Below are positions 62,464 through 64,000 of a DNA stretch of 64,000 nucleotides, piece by piece; position 1 is the stretch's first letter, and the number at the start of each line of letters is the position of its first letter. The notes under the pieces are model-generated. The model was not told the origin of the DNA, searched no databases, and was given only the letters and a program-made list of their open reading frames with translations. A program made the translations under genes and the position numbers. Origin of the DNA: Deinococcus humi (GTDB lineage Bacteria; Deinococcota; Deinococci; Deinococcales; Deinococcaceae); contig NZ_JACHFL010000019.1 of NCBI RefSeq assembly GCF_014201875.1, forward strand, positions 32,974 through 96,973, in the 5' to 3' direction.

Positions 62464-62679
62464 ATGGCGAAAGTATGCGAAGTATGCGGAAAGGGACCGA
62501 TTGTCGTGAATTCGGTCATCCGCCGGGGTAAGGCCCGTGCGGCGGGCGGCGTGGGCCGCAAAGTCACTGGCGTTACCAAGCGGGTCCAGAAACCCAACCT
62601 CCAGCCCCTGATGGTCACGCGTGCGGGCGTCAGCCTGCGCCTGCGGGTCTGCTCGAAGTGCCGCAAGAGCCTGACCTGA
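62464..62679 (+). CDS. rpmB: 50S ribosomal protein L28
   Basis: Encodes 71 residues: [20 protein letters not shown], a CxxC pair that may bind zinc with the later CSKC, and [14 protein letters not shown]. Good match to L28. AAGGAG lies about nine bases before ATG. Monocistronic, with a strong terminator. Confidence 0.95.
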   Translation: MAKVCEVCGKGPIVVNSVIRRGKARAAGGVGRKVTGVTKRVQKPNLQPLMVTRAGVSLRLRVCSKCRKSLT

Positions 62680-62690
62680 ACTCAGGATTT

Positions 62691-62728
62691 AAAAGGGCGC
62701 CCCCTCCAGATCGGAGGGGGCGCCTTTT
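62691..62728 (+). terminator. Terminator of rpmB
   Basis: GGCGCCCCCTCC / GGAGGGGGCGCC around loop AGATC, flanked by AAAA and TTTT so that it works in both directions. Confidence 0.93.
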
Positions 62729-62754
62729 GTACTTCCTCTTTTCAGTTCGGGCCT

Positions 62755-63318
62755 TCAGGGCTCTCTGTTGACCCCATTGTCTTCGGGGGCGCCGTGCCTG
62801 GCCCTGGGTTTGCGGTCCACCACGAAGCTGCCGATCAGCAGGGCAATGGTCCCCACCACCACGCAACTGTCGGCAATATTGAAGATTGGAAAGTCGCCCT
62901 GTCCAATGGCGCGCGTGATGGCGCTCAGCGGGGGCGCATGAATCATGTCCGTGACCTTGCCGAAGCGCAGGCCGTCAAGAGCGTTGCCGATGGCTCCTGC
63001 CGAGATCATGGCCAGCACCACGCTCAGGAAGCGCTGCTGCGGGCGTATGTACAGATAGACCAGAATGCCCAGCCCCACCAGCAGGCGTCCCAGCGCCAGA
63101 GGAGCTGCGCTGCCGCTGAACATGCTCCAGGCTGCCCCGGTGTTGAAGGTCAGGAACCACTCCAGCACGCCCGGAATGACCACCCGTGCGGGGGCACCCT
63201 CTTGCAGGTTTGCCAGGGCCCAGCCCTTAAGCGCCTGGTCCGCGATGATCAGCAAGGCAGCGATCAGCAGCGGCAGCCAGTAGGAGGCGTGGGAAGCACG
63301 GTCGGTCAACGTCGGCAC
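62755..63318 (-). CDS. lspA: Lipoprotein signal peptidase
   Basis: Encodes 187 residues with four membrane helices. LspA removes signal peptides from prolipoproteins. Family boxes: [50 protein letters not shown] (first catalytic Asp) and [16 protein letters not shown] (second Asp). GTG 63318 is chosen because TATACT lies seven bases upstream and the first helix follows soon after. The frame extending to 63702 overlaps luxS and is rejected. Confidence 0.93.
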   Translation of the reverse strand: MPTLTDRASHASYWLPLLIAALLIIADQALKGWALANLQEGAPARVVIPGVLEWFLTFNTGAAWSMFSGSAAPLALGRLLVGLGILVYLYIRPQQRFLSVVLAMISAGAIGNALDGLRFGKVTDMIHAPPLSAITRAIGQGDFPIFNIADSCVVVGTIALLIGSFVVDRKPRARHGAPEDNGVNREP

Positions 63319-63420
63319 GCCGCGCAGTATATGGACTGTGTTCCAGGAAAGGGACGGACACGGACGCGCTTCATCCGCCTGCCACCTTCCGCTGGTTAAG
63401 GGAAGGCCACAATAGAGGGC

Positions 63421-63891
63421 ATGGCAAACGTCGAATCCTTTGATCTGGACCACACCAAAGTTAAGGCTCCCTACGTGCGGCTGGCCGGGGTCAAGACCAC
63501 CCCTCGCGGCGACAGCATCAGCAAGTACGATCTGCGGCTGCTTCAGCCTAACGCGGGTGCCATCGAACCCGCCGCCATTCATACCCTGGAACATCTGCTG
63601 GCCGGGTACCTGCGCGATCACCTGAGTGACGTTGTGGATGTGTCCCCAATGGGCTGCCGCACCGGCATGTACATGGCGGTGATCGGCGAACCGGATGAGC
63701 AAGGTGTTCTTAGAGCCTTCGAGGCAGCCTTACAGGACACTGCCGCACACCACCGCCCTATCCCTGGCGTCAGTGAATTGGAGTGCGGCAACTTCCGGGA
63801 CCATGATCTGGAAGCCGCCCGCAAGCACGCCCAGGACGCGCTGGATCAGGGACTGAAGGTGCAGGAAACGGTGCTCTTGCAGCGGACTTGA
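63421..63891 (+). CDS. luxS: S-ribosylhomocysteine lyase LuxS
   Basis: Encodes 156 residues. Splits S-ribosylhomocysteine into homocysteine and the autoinducer-2 precursor. Metal ligands: [15 protein letters not shown] (His, His) and the Cys of [11 protein letters not shown]. The catalytic Cys lies in [11 protein letters not shown], and the Glu in HTLEHL. Divergent from lspA, with about 100 bp between starts. It links methyl-cycle recycling to methionine supply, related to the asd branch. Confidence 0.96.
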   Translation: MANVESFDLDHTKVKAPYVRLAGVKTTPRGDSISKYDLRLLQPNAGAIEPAAIHTLEHLLAGYLRDHLSDVVDVSPMGCRTGMYMAVIGEPDEQGVLRAFEAALQDTAAHHRPIPGVSELECGNFRDHDLEAARKHAQDALDQGLKVQETVLLQRT

Positions 63892-63912
63892 AGAGCACAT
63901 GGCGAGGGGGGG

Positions 63913-64000
<88 letters not shown>

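Overview
This window is chromosomal DNA from a Deinococcus-type bacterium and contains its replication origin. Supporting points are the high GC content, the dnaA-oriC-dnaN order, Deinococcus/Thermus-style products (a DnaJ without zinc finger, EF-P with Arg32, a two-domain L25/CTC protein, futalosine-pathway MqnP) and a recurring TANNNT-N6/7-(A/G)TG start-site pattern typical of leaderless mRNAs in Deinococcus. The species cannot be named from the sequence.

Layout. 1-8.3 kb: the 3' end of dprA, a small unknown gene, a nucleotide-sugar epimerase, dnaA, an origin with nine perfect DnaA boxes and a DnaA-trio element, dnaN, eno and pyk. Two more DnaA-box clusters follow dnaN and pyk, the second inside a large palindrome. 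8.4-13.7 kb: tyrS, MOSC, trmK, rpoZ, rplY and efp, with two tiny promoter-hairpin units between trmK and rpoZ. 14.2-18.3 kb: an HspR-type operator and the dnaK-grpE-(VF530)-dnaJ chaperone operon. 18.4-23.3 kb: a histidine kinase/response regulator pair, a nucleotidyl cyclase, two unknown genes and mqnP. 23.4-23.7 kb: three tRNA genes. 24.0-30.0 kb: a complete six-gene ebo operon (eboD-A-B-E-C-F). 30.4-35.5 kb: a membrane-anchored PPIase, tRNA-Arg, a phosphosugar isomerase-like protein, a metallophosphoesterase and holB. 35.6-38.6 kb: a divergent locus with a 46-aa secreted peptide, a 62-aa protein and an HD-GYP phosphodiesterase facing a TPR/winged-helix regulator. 38.6-53.8 kb: ferredoxin, proS behind a proline-rich leader peptide, a GGDEF cyclase, rhomboid, acyl-CoA ligase, esterase, C39-like protease, a zinc-ribbon/HEPN-like protein, adenine deaminase, asd behind a classical attenuator, and plsY. 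53.9-64 kb: tRNA-Ser, a coiled-coil protein, enoyl-CoA hydratase, ruvX, a four-gene pseudopilin operon with an AT-rich passenger gene, a dynamin-like GTPase, rpmB, lspA, luxS and the start of another gene.

Most interesting candidates. (1) A textbook transcription attenuator ahead of asd whose Thr/Met-containing leader peptide [11 protein letters not shown] is on a leaderless transcript, and a parallel leaderless Pro-rich leader peptide ahead of proS. (2) A divergent locus that resembles a peptide-signalling module: a Sec-exported mini-peptide, a TPR regulator and an HD-GYP enzyme. (3) A full ebo operon. (4) dnaA, which appears to start at an AUC codon. (5) A DnaA-box palindrome about 4.6 kb from oriC. 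(6) Tandem promoter-plus-terminator units that would make RNAs of about 30 nt, one overlapping an RDRM-like site.

All product names come from reading the translations and recognised motifs. No database search was run.
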